A DNA stretch of 64,000 nucleotides from Burkholderiaceae bacterium (GTDB lineage Bacteria > Pseudomonadota > Gammaproteobacteria > Burkholderiales > Burkholderiaceae_E): assembly GCA_023954015.1 (NCBI GenBank), contig JAMLIS010000013.1, forward strand, positions 1-64,000. The letters run 5' to 3'. Each line of letters starts with the position of its first letter. Within the stretch, counting starts at the first letter, position 1. The notes under the pieces were generated by a model. The model was given only the letters and a program-made list of their open reading frames with translations. It searched no databases and was not told the origin of the DNA. This document shows, in pieces, positions 1 through 8,651 of this stretch. The translations under genes and the position numbers were made by a program.

Positions 1-455
1 GCGTCGTCGATGTCGCCCGACGCGTCGAAGGCGGCGGGCGGATTCATCGCCGCCCAGCGGTAGCGCAGCCGCTCGAGCGCCACGCCCATCACGCGCCGCT
101 CGTGCACGATCGAGAAGAGCTTGTTCTGCACCTCCGGGCGGCAGCGCGAGATCTCGTCGAGGAACACCGACTCCGCGTCCCACAGCGTGGCCGGCGTGCG
201 CAGGTATTGCCGTTCGGTGCGCGCCTCGTTCGGCAGCGGGAAGCCGAGCAGGTCGTCGAAGGAGACGAGGCTCGCGTTGTAATGGCGGTGCTCGAGTCCG
301 AGCGCGGCGGCGATGCGGTTGAGCAGCGCCGACTTGGCGCTGCCGTGCAGGCCGACGAGCAGCAGCGGTTCTTCGGAGGCGAGCGCGGCGACGACGACCG
401 CGTCGAGATGGTCGAGGCCGTGCAGGGCCAGGCTGCGAAGCGCGTGGGTGCGCAT
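1..455 (-). CDS. MoxR-type AAA ATPase, N-terminal part
   Basis: AAA ATPase of the MoxR/RavA class; such proteins act as chaperones that insert cofactors or remodel complexes, usually with a VWA-domain partner. The visible 151 residues begin MRTHALRSLALHGLDH and contain a Walker A (GLHGSAKS), the class-typical SFDDLLGFPLP segment after strand 2, and a Walker B-like VFLDEISRC followed by QNKLFSIVHERR. The gene is transcribed leftwards and its C-terminal part lies outside the window, so no partner can be named. The start is the only ATG that keeps the nucleotide-binding fold complete. Confidence 0.8.
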   Translation of the reverse strand, partial: MRTHALRSLALHGLDHLDAVVVAALASEEPLLLVGLHGSAKSALLNRIAAALGLEHRHYNASLVSFDDLLGFPLPNEARTERQYLRTPATLWDAESVFLDEISRCRPEVQNKLFSIVHERRVMGVALERLRYRWAAMNPPAAFDASGDIDD

Positions 456-614
456 TCGTGGTGCTCCTCTTTAGCGGCTTCGGCGATGTGCCCGGGGGGC
501 AAGCGGGATCAAATCCCCCGGACCCGTGACGTGGGTCGGGCGTGCTGCGTGCGTTCGGAAGGTGGTGCCGGCTCGCGCGCGCTCAGGCGCGCAAGCGGAG
601 GGAGGAAGGCTCGT

Positions 615-1007
615 TCATTCGTTCACCCGTTTGGTTGCCGAGGTTGGCCGCATCCGCTTTCGCGAGCCACCTTGCCCGGGCGGGGCAGGTTGGCAGGGGC
701 GGGGCCCTTCTTGATGCGCGAAGCGATTATGGCGGCGGGTGCCGGGGGAGACAAGGCATTGCGTCACGGGTTGGATCGAGACCGGCCGACGGCTCGGGCG
801 TAGTACGGAAATCTCCTTCGTCCGCGGATGAGCGCCCGAACGCGCGAGATCGCGCACGCGCTCTCCCGGATCGAGGGTGTCGGCGAGCCGGAGGTTTCGG
901 CGCGCGAGCCGGTTACGCGTGCGGTCGACCCGCTCGAGCAGTTGCGCGAGTGCCTCGTCGTCGGCCGCTTCGAACGGGATCAACTGCGCAACGGGCTTGG
1001 ACCTCAT
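615..1007 (-). CDS. possible small hypothetical protein
   Basis: A 130-codon reading frame lying 59 bases downstream of the anti-sigma gene on the same strand. The first 70 or so residues (MRSKPVAQLIPFEAADDEAL, then an Arg-rich helix-like stretch) look like protein. The last 60 residues are Arg/Pro-rich and look like translated non-coding DNA, so the true end or reading frame is doubtful. No ribosome binding site is evident and the family is not recognised. Apart from this frame, the 611-base gap between the MoxR gene and nrsF (456 to 1066) holds nothing I can name beyond the presumed MoxR promoter near 460 to 560. Confidence 0.25.
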   Translation of the reverse strand: MRSKPVAQLIPFEAADDEALAQLLERVDRTRNRLARRNLRLADTLDPGERVRDLARSGAHPRTKEISVLRPSRRPVSIQPVTQCLVSPGTRRHNRFAHQEGPRPCQPAPPGQGGSRKRMRPTSATKRVNE

Positions 1008-1066
1008 CGGACCGGTCCGATTCGATATTCGATCGTCGAGGCGGATCTTTCGAACACCTCGGATAC

Positions 1067-1705
1067 TCACCAGCGCAGCACGCGCGGCCCCAGCCACGCT
1101 CCCAGCGCCGCGGCCAGCGCGATGCCGAGCGAATACCAGATCGCGACGAAGGTGATCGACGTTTCCTCGCAGGCGAGCGCGTAGCCGAGCGCACCGAGCG
1201 AGCCGGCGAACAGACCGGCGGCCAGGCCCGCCAGTCGCGGCCGCGTCGGCGCCAGCGTTCGCAGCGCCAGCATCGCGCCGGCCAGCGCCGGCAGGGACAG
1301 CAGCAACACGGCCCACGGGCAGATCAGCGACGAATGCCCGACGACGTGCGCGAGGCGCTCGCCCGAAGGGGCCGACGCGAACGACAGCGCGCCCGCCGCG
1401 GACATCGCGGCGACGACGCCGAGGACGGCGCGCACGGGCCCGCGCGTCCGCGACACCGGCCGTGCCAGGCGTGCCGTCAGCCAGCCGGCGGCGACCGCGA
1501 GCAGACCCGCGTAGCCGAGCTTGGTCCACAACGCGGCACCGGAGAGCATCACGGCGGGCGCCGGTCCGATCGACCCGAATGCAGCCGCCGCAGCGACGAA
1601 CCAACCCGCCAACGCCACGGGCACGAGCCGCCGCGCGACCGGCGCGCGCGACGCGGGGCCCGCGCCGGCTGCCAGTGCATCGATCAGGTCGCTGGTCTTC
1701 ATCAT
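1067..1705 (-). CDS. nrsF: NrsF-family (DUF1109) membrane anti-sigma factor
   Basis: Integral membrane anti-sigma factor expected to hold the SigF-like ECF factor encoded just upstream at the inner membrane. It has 212 residues with about six hydrophobic segments and the family N-terminus MMKTSDLIDALAAGAGP. Cysteines sit in the periplasmic-side stretches SSLICPWAV and ALACEETS; in this family paired cysteines are implicated in signal sensing. The start codon overlaps the sigma factor stop (ATGATGA at 1700 to 1705), so the pair is translationally coupled. The partner and the bufferin operon across the divergent promoter region make the assignment firm. Confidence 0.85.
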   Translation of the reverse strand: MMKTSDLIDALAAGAGPASRAPVARRLVPVALAGWFVAAAAAFGSIGPAPAVMLSGAALWTKLGYAGLLAVAAGWLTARLARPVSRTRGPVRAVLGVVAAMSAAGALSFASAPSGERLAHVVGHSSLICPWAVLLLSLPALAGAMLALRTLAPTRPRLAGLAAGLFAGSLGALGYALACEETSITFVAIWYSLGIALAAALGAWLGPRVLRW

Positions 1706-2259
1706 CCGCCTCGCGCGAGCATCGTAAGCCGCTTCAAGCCGCGATGCACCTGCACTTTGAGCGCGGCCACCGATACGCCGCTGCGCGCCGACGCCTCGGC
1801 GAGCGACAGGCCCTCGAGCTTGGTGAGCGCGATCGCCCGTCGCTGCGCGGCGGGCAGTGCTTCGAGCAGCACCAGCAGGTCGCGCCGCGTCGACTGCTCC
1901 TCGAACGACGGCAGCCTCGCGCCGTCGACGTCGTCGATCGGTTCGTTCAGCGCTTCGCGACGGCCACGGCGTCGCCACAGATCGACCAGTTTGTGGCGGG
2001 CGATCGCGTGGACCCACGCGCTCACGGGAAGAGCGGAGTCCCAGGTTGCGCGCTGCAGATGCAGCGCAATCAGCGTTTCCTGCACCAGGTCTTCCACTTC
2101 GTCGGGCAGGCCCGTCAGGCGTCGACCGAAGTAGCCGCGCAGGCGCGCAGCGATGCGCCCGAGCGCATCGCGGTAGGCAGCCTCGTCGCCGCGCTGCGCA
2201 CGCACCCACAGCGGCCGCAGAGCCGACTCGAAGTCGTCGCTCGGTACTTCAGCCGTCAT
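1702..2259 (-). CDS. sigF: ECF sigma factor, SigF-like
   Basis: RNA polymerase sigma factor of the extracytoplasmic function type, 185 residues. Region 2 is visible as DEVEDLVQETLIALHLQR and the tryptophan-rich SAWVHAIARHKLVDLWRRR; region 4 as LPAAQRRAIALTKLEGLSLA followed by the helix-turn-helix SARSGVSVAALKVQVHRGL. It forms an operon with the NrsF-type anti-sigma gene and is divergent from the bufferin genes. An identical promoter architecture (GTAACC-N16-CGAA) lies upstream of both, so the factor probably controls itself and the bufferin operon, as described for the Caulobacter SigF-NrsF system. Confidence 0.9.
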   Translation of the reverse strand: MTAEVPSDDFESALRPLWVRAQRGDEAAYRDALGRIAARLRGYFGRRLTGLPDEVEDLVQETLIALHLQRATWDSALPVSAWVHAIARHKLVDLWRRRGRREALNEPIDDVDGARLPSFEEQSTRRDLLVLLEALPAAQRRAIALTKLEGLSLAEASARSGVSVAALKVQVHRGLKRLTMLARGG

Positions 2260-2276
2260 TTCGTCTCATCCGTCAT

Positions 2277-2302
2277 TTCGTCGAAACGGCGATTCCGGTT
2301 AC
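2277..2302 (-). promoter_or_regulatory. SigF-type promoter of sigF-nrsF
   Basis: Read on the minus strand, GTAACC (2302 to 2297) is followed after exactly 16 bases by CGAA (2280 to 2277), 18 bases before the sigF start. This matches the SigF-type promoter known from Caulobacter (GTAACC-N16-CGAA) and implies autoregulation. Confidence 0.75.
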
Positions 2303-2343
2303 GCGGGTACACGCGAACACGACGCGATTTTCTTCCTTTCGCC

Positions 2344-2369
2344 GTAACCCGTCGCCCCGTGCCGGCGAA
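2344..2369 (+). promoter_or_regulatory. SigF-type promoter of the bufferin operon
   Basis: GTAACC at 2344 to 2349, a 16-base spacer and CGAA at 2366 to 2369, 59 bases upstream of bufA1. It has the same two elements and the same spacing as the divergent sigF promoter 42 bases away, so both directions should respond to the same sigma factor. Confidence 0.8.
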
Positions 2370-2428
2370 CTAGCGCTCGGGTGGCCGACGACGGGCACCC
2401 GTCCGATCCATTCACCGGAGAGCTCGTG

Positions 2429-2755
2429 ATGAACAGAACGACTTCGACGCAGACGACCGCCGCCGGCCTCGCGCTGGCATTCGGTACCGCACTGGCGATG
2501 GCTTCCGGCGCCGCCGTCGCGCAGGACGACACCTCCACGATGGTCAAGATGAACGAGAAGTGCTTCGGCGTCGCCCTCGCGGGCAAGAACAACTGCGCTG
2601 CGGGGCCCGGCACGACCTGCGCAGGCACTTCGAAGACCGACTACCAGGGCAACGCGTGGTCGCTGGTTCCGAAGGGAACGTGCACGAAGCTCGCTTCGCC
2701 GACCTCGCCGACCGGCCACGGACAGTTGCATGCGTTCAAGGAGAAGAAGGCCTGA
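2429..2755 (+). CDS. bufA1: bufferin precursor (DUF2282, BufA1 type)
   Basis: Periplasmic copper-binding peptide precursor of the bufferin family: a ribosomally made, signal-peptide-bearing protein whose core cysteines are oxidised by a DUF692 enzyme. It has 108 residues. An Ala-rich signal peptide ends near [10 protein letters not shown] and is followed by the family core with cysteines in [20 protein letters not shown] and KGTC, and a Lys-rich tail. The ATG at 2429 follows GGAG at 2417 to 2420; an in-frame codon at 2381 would bury the signal peptide. It is the first gene of bufA1-bufB-bufC-doxX behind a SigF-type promoter. Confidence 0.9.
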   Translation: MNRTTSTQTTAAGLALAFGTALAMASGAAVAQDDTSTMVKMNEKCFGVALAGKNNCAAGPGTTCAGTSKTDYQGNAWSLVPKGTCTKLASPTSPTGHGQLHAFKEKKA

Positions 2756-2787
2756 CGGCGCGTGGGCGGGCAGCCGGAGCGGCAGCC

Positions 2788-3618
2788 ATGATCGGCATCG
2801 GTCTGAAGACGCAGCACGTCGGCGGACTGCTCGCGCAACCGCGCGTGCTCGACTTCGTCGAGGTGCACGCCGAGAATTACATGGTGCGCGGGGGCCCGTT
2901 CCTCGCGCACCTCGAGCGGGTGCGCGAGCAGCATGCGCTGTCGGTGCACGGCGTCGGACTGTCGATCGGCGGGCCCGGTCCGCTCGACGACGATCACCTC
3001 GAGCGGCTCGCGGCGCTGTTGTCGCGCTTCGAGCCGCGCTGGTTCTCCGAGCATCTCGCGTGGTCGAGTCACGGCGGCGTGTGCTTCGACGACCTGCTGC
3101 CGGTGCCCTACGACGACGCGACGCTCGCGCGCGTCTGCGATCACGTCGACCGCCTGCAGGAGCGCGTCGGCCGGCGCGTGCTGCTGGAGAACCCGTCGAC
3201 CTATCTGGAATTCGATGCGTCGACGATGAGCGAGGCGCAGTTCCTGTGCGAGGTGGTGCGCCGCACCGGCTGCGGCCTGCTGCTCGACGTCAACAACGCC
3301 TACGTGAGCGCAGCGAATCACGGTCGCGACGCCGCGGCCTTCGTCGACGCGCTGCCGGCGCAGGCGGTTGGTGAAATCCATCTCGCGGGATTCGCCGAAG
3401 ATCCCGACACCGCAAACGGACGCCTGCTCATCGACGCGCACGGCTCTCCGGTCGACGACGACGTGTGGCGGTTGTATCGGTACGCGCTCGCGCGCATCGG
3501 CGGGCGGCCGACGCTGATCGAGCGCGACAACAACGTGCCGGCGCTGCACACGCTGCTCGCCGAAGCGTGCCGTGCCCGCGAGATCCTGCGCTCGACAACG
3601 ACCGAAACCGCGGCGTGA
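2788..3618 (+). CDS. bufB: multinuclear non-heme iron oxidase (DUF692, BufB)
   Basis: DUF692/MNIO enzyme that installs thiooxazole-type modifications on bufferin cysteines, related to MbnB of methanobactin biosynthesis. It has 276 residues in a TIM-barrel pattern. Likely metal ligands are visible in order: EVHAENYM, the histidine of SVHGVGLSIGG, SEHLAW, ENPSTY, DVNNAYV, EIHLAGF, DAHGSPV and ERDNN. The ATG at 2788 puts the usual MIGIGLKTQH at the N-terminus, 32 bases after the precursor stop. Its substrate should be the BufA1 encoded upstream, helped by BufC. Confidence 0.9.
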   Translation: MIGIGLKTQHVGGLLAQPRVLDFVEVHAENYMVRGGPFLAHLERVREQHALSVHGVGLSIGGPGPLDDDHLERLAALLSRFEPRWFSEHLAWSSHGGVCFDDLLPVPYDDATLARVCDHVDRLQERVGRRVLLENPSTYLEFDASTMSEAQFLCEVVRRTGCGLLLDVNNAYVSAANHGRDAAAFVDALPAQAVGEIHLAGFAEDPDTANGRLLIDAHGSPVDDDVWRLYRYALARIGGRPTLIERDNNVPALHTLLAEACRAREILRSTTTETAA

Positions 3619-3647
3619 GCCGGGCGACAGAGGAGCGAGGCAGCCGC

Positions 3648-4433
3648 ATGGACTATCCGGGCTTCGCGCGTGCGCTGCTCGACCCGACGCTCGCCTGCCC
3701 GGTCGGCGTGCGCGTGTACGACGGCTCGGACCCGACGACGCGTTTCGCGGTGTACCGCAACAACGTCGTCGCCTCGCTGGTCGGCGCACTCGGCGAGGGC
3801 TTTCCGGTCGTGCGCGAACTCGTCGGCGAGGCGTTCTTCGCCGTGATGGCGCGCGCCTTTGCGATGCACGATCCGCCGCGCTCGCCGGTGCTCGCCGATT
3901 GGGGCGATTCGTTCGCCGACTTCGTCGAGCGCTTCGAACCGGCAGCCGGCGTGCCGTACCTGGCCGACGTCGCCCGCCTGGAGCGCGCGCGCGTACTCGC
4001 CTACCACGCGGCCGACGCGCCGACGATCGGCGCAGATGCGCTGGCGCGGCGGTTCGCCGAAACCGCGACGATCGCCGACGCGCGCGTGCGCCTGCATCCT
4101 TCGGTGCACGTCGTCGTCTCGCGGTTCGCGATCGTTTCGTTGTGGGCCGCACACCACGGCCACGGCGACCTGGCGCGGATCGATCCCTGCGCGCGCGAGG
4201 CGGCGCTCGTGCTTCGCGAAGACGACGACGCATCGGTGATCCGGCTGCCGCACGACGCTGCGGTGTTCGTGCACCGACTGGCGCAGGGCGACACGCTGCT
4301 GCGCGCGGCCGGCGAAGCCGAGGCCGCGGCGGCGTCGATCGGCGAGCCCTTCGACCTCGCCCGCAATCTCGGCGTCCTCGTGGACCACCCCGTGCTCTGC
4401 GCGTGGATCGAAGCGCAGGAGGATCGGAAATGA
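3648..4433 (+). CDS. bufC: BufC-type partner protein (DUF2063 N-terminal domain)
   Basis: Partner of the DUF692 oxidase, thought to recognise the precursor peptide; older annotation calls the domain a putative DNA-binding domain. It has 261 residues. The N-terminal DUF2063 region runs from MDYPGFARALLDP through RFAVYRNNVVASLVGAL (residues 25 to 45) to about residue 95 (LADWGDSFADFV); the rest is the family's second domain. It starts 29 bases after bufB. Its stop overlaps the start of the DoxX gene (ATGA at 4430). Confidence 0.85.
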   Translation: MDYPGFARALLDPTLACPVGVRVYDGSDPTTRFAVYRNNVVASLVGALGEGFPVVRELVGEAFFAVMARAFAMHDPPRSPVLADWGDSFADFVERFEPAAGVPYLADVARLERARVLAYHAADAPTIGADALARRFAETATIADARVRLHPSVHVVVSRFAIVSLWAAHHGHGDLARIDPCAREAALVLREDDDASVIRLPHDAAVFVHRLAQGDTLLRAAGEAEAAAASIGEPFDLARNLGVLVDHPVLCAWIEAQEDRK

Positions 4434-4975
4434 CCACGCACGTTACCGGGACGAGTCCGGCGCCCGAAGCGGCGACGACACGACCCGCGGCACTCGTGAT
4501 CGCGGTGAACCGCCTGCTCGCGCGAATCCCGCATTCGTTTCTCGCGGCGCTCGCACGCTTTTCGATCGCCGCCGTGTTCTGGAAATCGGGCCAGACCAAG
4601 GTCGACGGATTCGCGATCGACATCCTCGACGGCACCATCCAGCTCGGCTGGCCCCGGCTGACGTCGTCCGCGGTCGCGCTGTTCCGCGACGAATACCGGG
4701 TGCCGTTGCTGCCGCCCGAGGTCGCCGCCATGCTGGCCGCCTTCGCCGAGCACGTGCTTCCGGTGCTGCTGCTGGTCGGCCTGGCGACGCGGTTTTCCGC
4801 GCTCGGCCTGCTGGCGATGACGGCGGTGATCCAGATCTTCGTCTATCCGCAGGCGTATCCGACGCACGGAGTGTGGGCGGCGGTTCTGCTGCTGCTGATC
4901 GCGCGCGGACCCGGCGCGCTGTCGATCGATCGCTGGATCGAACGACGCTACGCAGGAACTGTGCGCGCTTCGTGA
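4430..4975 (+). CDS. DoxX family membrane protein of the bufferin operon
   Basis: A 181-residue inner-membrane protein with four hydrophobic segments. The DoxX core starts at RFSIAAVFWKSGQTKV and continues through HVLPVLLLVGLATRF and the YPQAYPTHGVWAAVLLLLI segment. DoxX proteins are small quinone-linked membrane proteins, and one is commonly the last gene of bufferin operons, though its job there is not settled. Coupling to bufC by a 4-base overlap shows it belongs to the operon. The 174 bases after it, up to lemA, contain no clear gene. Confidence 0.85.
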   Translation: MTTHVTGTSPAPEAATTRPAALVIAVNRLLARIPHSFLAALARFSIAAVFWKSGQTKVDGFAIDILDGTIQLGWPRLTSSAVALFRDEYRVPLLPPEVAAMLAAFAEHVLPVLLLVGLATRFSALGLLAMTAVIQIFVYPQAYPTHGVWAAVLLLLIARGPGALSIDRWIERRYAGTVRAS

Positions 4976-5149
4976 TCTTCAGCGTCGGCACGCCGTCCTT
5001 CAGCGTGATTCGCTGCTCGTCCTCGAAGAGGTCGACCGCCCGTAGCGGCAAACCGGGAGCGGACGCGACGATTCGGGGTGCCGGGTGTTGACGACGCGAC
5101 CGGCACGCGGTACACCGCGTTGCCGCTCGCGCTAATACCGGAGACCTCC

Positions 5150-5737
5150 ATGGAATGGATCGCAGTCGCAGTCGTCGTCGCTCTCGTCGTCTACGCGGTG
5201 CTGATCTACAACCGCCTCGTGCGCAGCCGCCAGCTCGCGGCCGAGGGCTGGAGCGGCATCGACGTGCAGCTGAAGCGCCGCGCCGATCTCGTGCCGAACC
5301 TCGTCGAGACGGTACGCGGCTACGCGGGACACGAACGCGAGCTGCTCGAGCGCGTCACCGAGCTGCGCAACCAGGCGCGCGCCGCACCTGCGGGCGACGT
5401 TGCCGCGCGCGGTCCGATCGAGGGGATGCTCTCGGCCACGCTCGGCAGGCTGATCGCGGTGGCCGAGAACTATCCGGATCTGAAGGCGAACCAGAACTTC
5501 CTGCAGTTGCAGGAGCAGCTGGCCTCGGTGGAGAGCGAAATCCAGCTGTCGCGCCGCTACTACAACGGTACGGTGCGCGACCTGAACGTGCTCGTCGAGT
5601 CGTTCCCGAGCAACCTGGTGGCGTCGGGCTTCGGCTTCGCCAAGCGCGAATTCTTCGAGACCGAGAACGAAAGCGATCGCGCGGTGCCGAACGTGTCGTT
5701 CGGGTCGCCACCGCCGCCGCCGCGCGAGACGGCCTGA
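5150..5737 (+). CDS. lemA: LemA family protein
   Basis: A 195-residue LemA protein: one N-terminal membrane helix (WIAVAVVVALVVYAVLIY) followed by the long coiled helical domain with signature LKRRADLVPNLVETVRGYA and the conserved RYYNGTVRDLNV and FPSNLVA motifs. The tail is Pro-rich (SPPPPPRETA). The role of LemA is poorly known; it is usually found, as here, directly before a DUF2207 or TPM-domain membrane protein, implying a joint envelope function. The start at 5150 gives the standard N-terminus. Confidence 0.9.
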   Translation: MEWIAVAVVVALVVYAVLIYNRLVRSRQLAAEGWSGIDVQLKRRADLVPNLVETVRGYAGHERELLERVTELRNQARAAPAGDVAARGPIEGMLSATLGRLIAVAENYPDLKANQNFLQLQEQLASVESEIQLSRRYYNGTVRDLNVLVESFPSNLVASGFGFAKREFFETENESDRAVPNVSFGSPPPPPRETA

Positions 5738-5762
5738 GCGTTTGCGCGGCGGTCGCGCGTCG

Positions 5763-7793
5763 ATGTCCTTCGTCCGCGCTTCGGTGAACCGGCGCTTGTC
5801 GGCGCTGCTCGTGCGCTTGTCGACGCGGCCCGCGCGCTTGTCGGCGCTGCTCGTGCTGTTCGCCCTTGCATTCGTTGCGCTGCTGCCGGCACCGGCGCGC
5901 GCCGACGAGCGCATCGAGTCCTACCACTCGGACATCGAGGTTCGCGCCGACGGCGATCTCGTCGTCAGCGAGACGATCGTGGTTCGTGCGGAACAGCGCG
6001 AGATCCGCCGCGGCATCTATCGCGATTTCCCGCTCACCTTCGTCGACGGCGAAGGACGCAGGCGGCGCGTGAGCTTCGATCTGCTCGCCGTGCTGCGCGA
6101 CGGCGTGCCCGAACCGCATTTCGAGCGCGAAAACGCGAAGGGCGTGCGCATCTATGCCGGCGACGAGGACACGCTGCTGTCGCCCGGCACCCATCGCTAC
6201 GTGTTTCGCTACCGCACCGGGCGGCAGTTGCGCAGCTTTCCCGATCACGTGGAGCTGAACTGGAACGTCACCGGCAACGAGTGGGCCTTTCCGATCGACT
6301 CGGCCAGCGCGCTCGTTCGCCTGCCCGGCAACGCGAAGCCGGTGCGCTGGACGGCGTTCACCGGACGCTTCGGCGAACGCGGCACCGCGTTTCGCGCCGA
6401 GCCGAAGGACGACGGCTCGCTCGCCTTCGCCACCACGCGCGCGCTTGCGCCGGGCGAGGGCTTCACCGTAGTCGTCCAGCTGCCCGACGGGGTCGTAGCG
6501 GCGCCCGGGCCGATGCAGCAGTGGCGCTGGACGATGCTCGACCACGGCCGCGAGATCCTCGCCGCGCTCGGCCTGCTGGGCGTGCTCGTCTTCTACCTGA
6601 CCGCGTGGAACGCGGTGGGGCGCGATCCGCCGAAGGGAACGATCATCCCGCTGTTCCATCCGCCCGAAGGCATCTCGCCGGCGCTCGCGGCCTACATCCG
6701 GAATTGGGGCTGGAGCGGCGGCTGGCGCGAATGGACCTCCGCGGCCGTGTCGCTCGCCGTCAAAGGGCTGATCGTCTTCGACGACCGCGGCGGGCTGCGG
6801 CTGGAGCGCACGGCGCTCGCCGCTTCCGACCTCGGTCCGGGCGAGCGATCGCTGCTGGCCTGGGTCGAACGCGAAGGCGGCTCGGTGCGCATCGAACGGG
6901 CTCACGGAAAGCAGCTCGCCGCCGAGGTCGCCGCCTTTCGCAGCGCGGTCGAGCGCGACAACCGCGATCGATTCTTCCGGCGCAATCGCGGCTGGTTCCT
7001 GCTGGGGTTGCTGCTGACCGGTGCCGCGCTGGCGCTCGTCTTCGCGTTCGGACACCTCGAGGAAACCGAGATCGCGCTGCTGATATTCGGCGGGTTCTTC
7101 GGTGTGATGGCAGGGTCGGCGCTCGCGCATGCGATCCGTACGCTGCTCGGGCACCGCGGCGTGATCGCGGCGGCCGGCGCGATCCTGCGGCTCGCCGTGT
7201 TCGTGGCGATCGGCCTCGGTGCATCGACGCTGTTCGTCGGCAACTTCGTTTTCGGCGAAGCCGTTCGCTCGACGATGCGCGGCGCATTGCTGGCGAACGT
7301 CTTCCCGCTGGCGCTGGTCAGCGGCTTCGGGGTGCTCAACGCGGCGTTCTGGTACCTGCTGCGTGCGCCCACCGCGGCCGGCCGCAAGACGATGGACGAG
7401 ATCGAAGGGCTCGAGCTGTACCTGCGCACGGCCGAGACGGCACGGATGAACATGCCCGGTGCTCCCGAGATCACGACGACGCACTTCGAGCGGCTGTTGC
7501 CCTACGCGATCGCGCTGGGACTCGAAAAGCCGTGGTCGCAGGCCTTCGAAGCGGCCTTCACGCGCGCCCATCCCGGCGAGTCGCTCGACGACGCCTATCG
7601 TCCGGCGTGGCACGGCGAGCGCGGCTGGTCGGGCAGCGGCGGCTTCGGCCGCGCGCTGTCGGCGTCGATGGGCGCCGCGCAGGGCGCCTTCGCCAGCGCG
7701 ATGCCGGCGCCCAGCTCGTCGTCGTCGGGGTTCTCGGGCGGCGGGGGCGGCTCCGGCGGCGGGGGCGGGGGCGGAGGCGGCGGGGGGTGGTGA
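5763..7793 (+). CDS. DUF2207 domain membrane protein
   Basis: A 676-residue membrane protein. A signal or anchor segment with a near-duplicated RLSALLV motif is followed by the extracytoplasmic DUF2207 domain (ERIESYHSDIEVRADGDLVV and IYRDFPLTF near the start, LNWNVTGNEWAFPI in the middle). Transmembrane helices lie near residues 265 to 290 and 415 to 540. The C-terminus is a Gly/Ser run ending in a Trp, as is typical of the family. It probably works with the adjacent LemA. The function is unknown. Confidence 0.85.
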   Translation: MSFVRASVNRRLSALLVRLSTRPARLSALLVLFALAFVALLPAPARADERIESYHSDIEVRADGDLVVSETIVVRAEQREIRRGIYRDFPLTFVDGEGRRRRVSFDLLAVLRDGVPEPHFERENAKGVRIYAGDEDTLLSPGTHRYVFRYRTGRQLRSFPDHVELNWNVTGNEWAFPIDSASALVRLPGNAKPVRWTAFTGRFGERGTAFRAEPKDDGSLAFATTRALAPGEGFTVVVQLPDGVVAAPGPMQQWRWTMLDHGREILAALGLLGVLVFYLTAWNAVGRDPPKGTIIPLFHPPEGISPALAAYIRNWGWSGGWREWTSAAVSLAVKGLIVFDDRGGLRLERTALAASDLGPGERSLLAWVEREGGSVRIERAHGKQLAAEVAAFRSAVERDNRDRFFRRNRGWFLLGLLLTGAALALVFAFGHLEETEIALLIFGGFFGVMAGSALAHAIRTLLGHRGVIAAAGAILRLAVFVAIGLGASTLFVGNFVFGEAVRSTMRGALLANVFPLALVSGFGVLNAAFWYLLRAPTAAGRKTMDEIEGLELYLRTAETARMNMPGAPEITTTHFERLLPYAIALGLEKPWSQAFEAAFTRAHPGESLDDAYRPAWHGERGWSGSGGFGRALSASMGAAQGAFASAMPAPSSSSSGFSGGGGGSGGGGGGGGGGGW

Positions 7794-7807
7794 AGGGATG
7801 CCCGGGG

Positions 7808-8512
7808 TCACCCCGACCCGAAGCGCAGCAACAGCGGATCTTCCATTCCGGCCTCGCCAAACCCCTTGGCGCGCAGCCGGCACGAGTCGCAACGCCTGCA
7901 GGGGCGACCGTCGACGCCCGGGTCGTAGCAGCTGCTCGTCAGCGCGTAGTCGACGCCGAGCGAAATGCCGGTGCGCACGATGTCGGCCTTGGTCATCCGC
8001 GCGAGCGGCGCGTGGATCACGAGCTTCGTCCTGCCTTCGACGCCTGTTTTCGTCGCCAGGTTGGCCATCCGTTCGAAAGCGTCGATGTACTCGGGGCGGC
8101 AGTCGGGGTAGCCGCTGTAGTCGAGCGCGTTGACGCCGATGAAGATGTCGGCGGAGCCGAGCACCTCGGCGTATGCGAGCGCGAAGGACAGGAAGATCGT
8201 GTTTCGTGCCGGTACGTAGGTGCTCGGGATCTCTTCATGCGTCTCCAGTGCCGCACGATCCTTCGGCACCTCGGCCTGGCCGGTCAGCGACGAGCCGCCG
8301 AACACGCGCAGGTCGATCTCGGCGACGACGTGGTTCTTCACGCCGAAGGCCCGCGCCACCCGGCGGGCGCTGTCGAGTTCGATCGCGTGGCGCTGGCCGT
8401 AGCGAAAGCTCAGCGCGCAGGGCTCGTAGCCCCGGTTCTTCGCGATGGCGAGGACAGTGGTGGAGTCGAGTCCGCCGCTGAGAAGGACGACGGCCCTGGG
8501 CGAGGTGGGCAT
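7808..8512 (-). CDS. queC: 7-cyano-7-deazaguanine synthase
   Basis: ATP-dependent conversion of 7-carboxy-7-deazaguanine to preQ0 in queuosine biosynthesis. It has 234 residues, the usual length. The PP-loop is [10 protein letters not shown] near the N-terminus, the family motif [11 protein letters not shown] lies mid-protein, and the C-terminal zinc site is formed by SCYDPG and [10 protein letters not shown]. No other queuosine gene is adjacent. It is convergent with the DUF2207 gene, 14 bases away. Confidence 0.95.
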   Translation of the reverse strand: MPTSPRAVVLLSGGLDSTTVLAIAKNRGYEPCALSFRYGQRHAIELDSARRVARAFGVKNHVVAEIDLRVFGGSSLTGQAEVPKDRAALETHEEIPSTYVPARNTIFLSFALAYAEVLGSADIFIGVNALDYSGYPDCRPEYIDAFERMANLATKTGVEGRTKLVIHAPLARMTKADIVRTGISLGVDYALTSSCYDPGVDGRPCRRCDSCRLRAKGFGEAGMEDPLLLRFGSG

Positions 8513-8651
8513 GGCTCGAACGCACGTGCGCGGAACGGTGGCCGCGCAATGATGCTCGCATCGGCAGCGCTCCCGCCCAGGGAACGGATTTCGACGCCTC
8601 GATGCGCGACGAGGTCATCACCGCGGACCCCGTGTGTGCGATCGTCGCGGC

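Noticed and set aside
828..1184. Plus-strand frame of 118 codons downstream of nrsF
   Set aside because: Overlaps nrsF and the candidate small gene in antisense, with no motif and no ribosome binding site.
4976..5051. Minus-strand peptide-like segment (VDLFEDEQRITLKDGVPTLK) between the DoxX gene and lemA
   Set aside because: It looks protein-like but is short and runs into nonsense antisense to the DoxX gene; perhaps a remnant, not enough to call.
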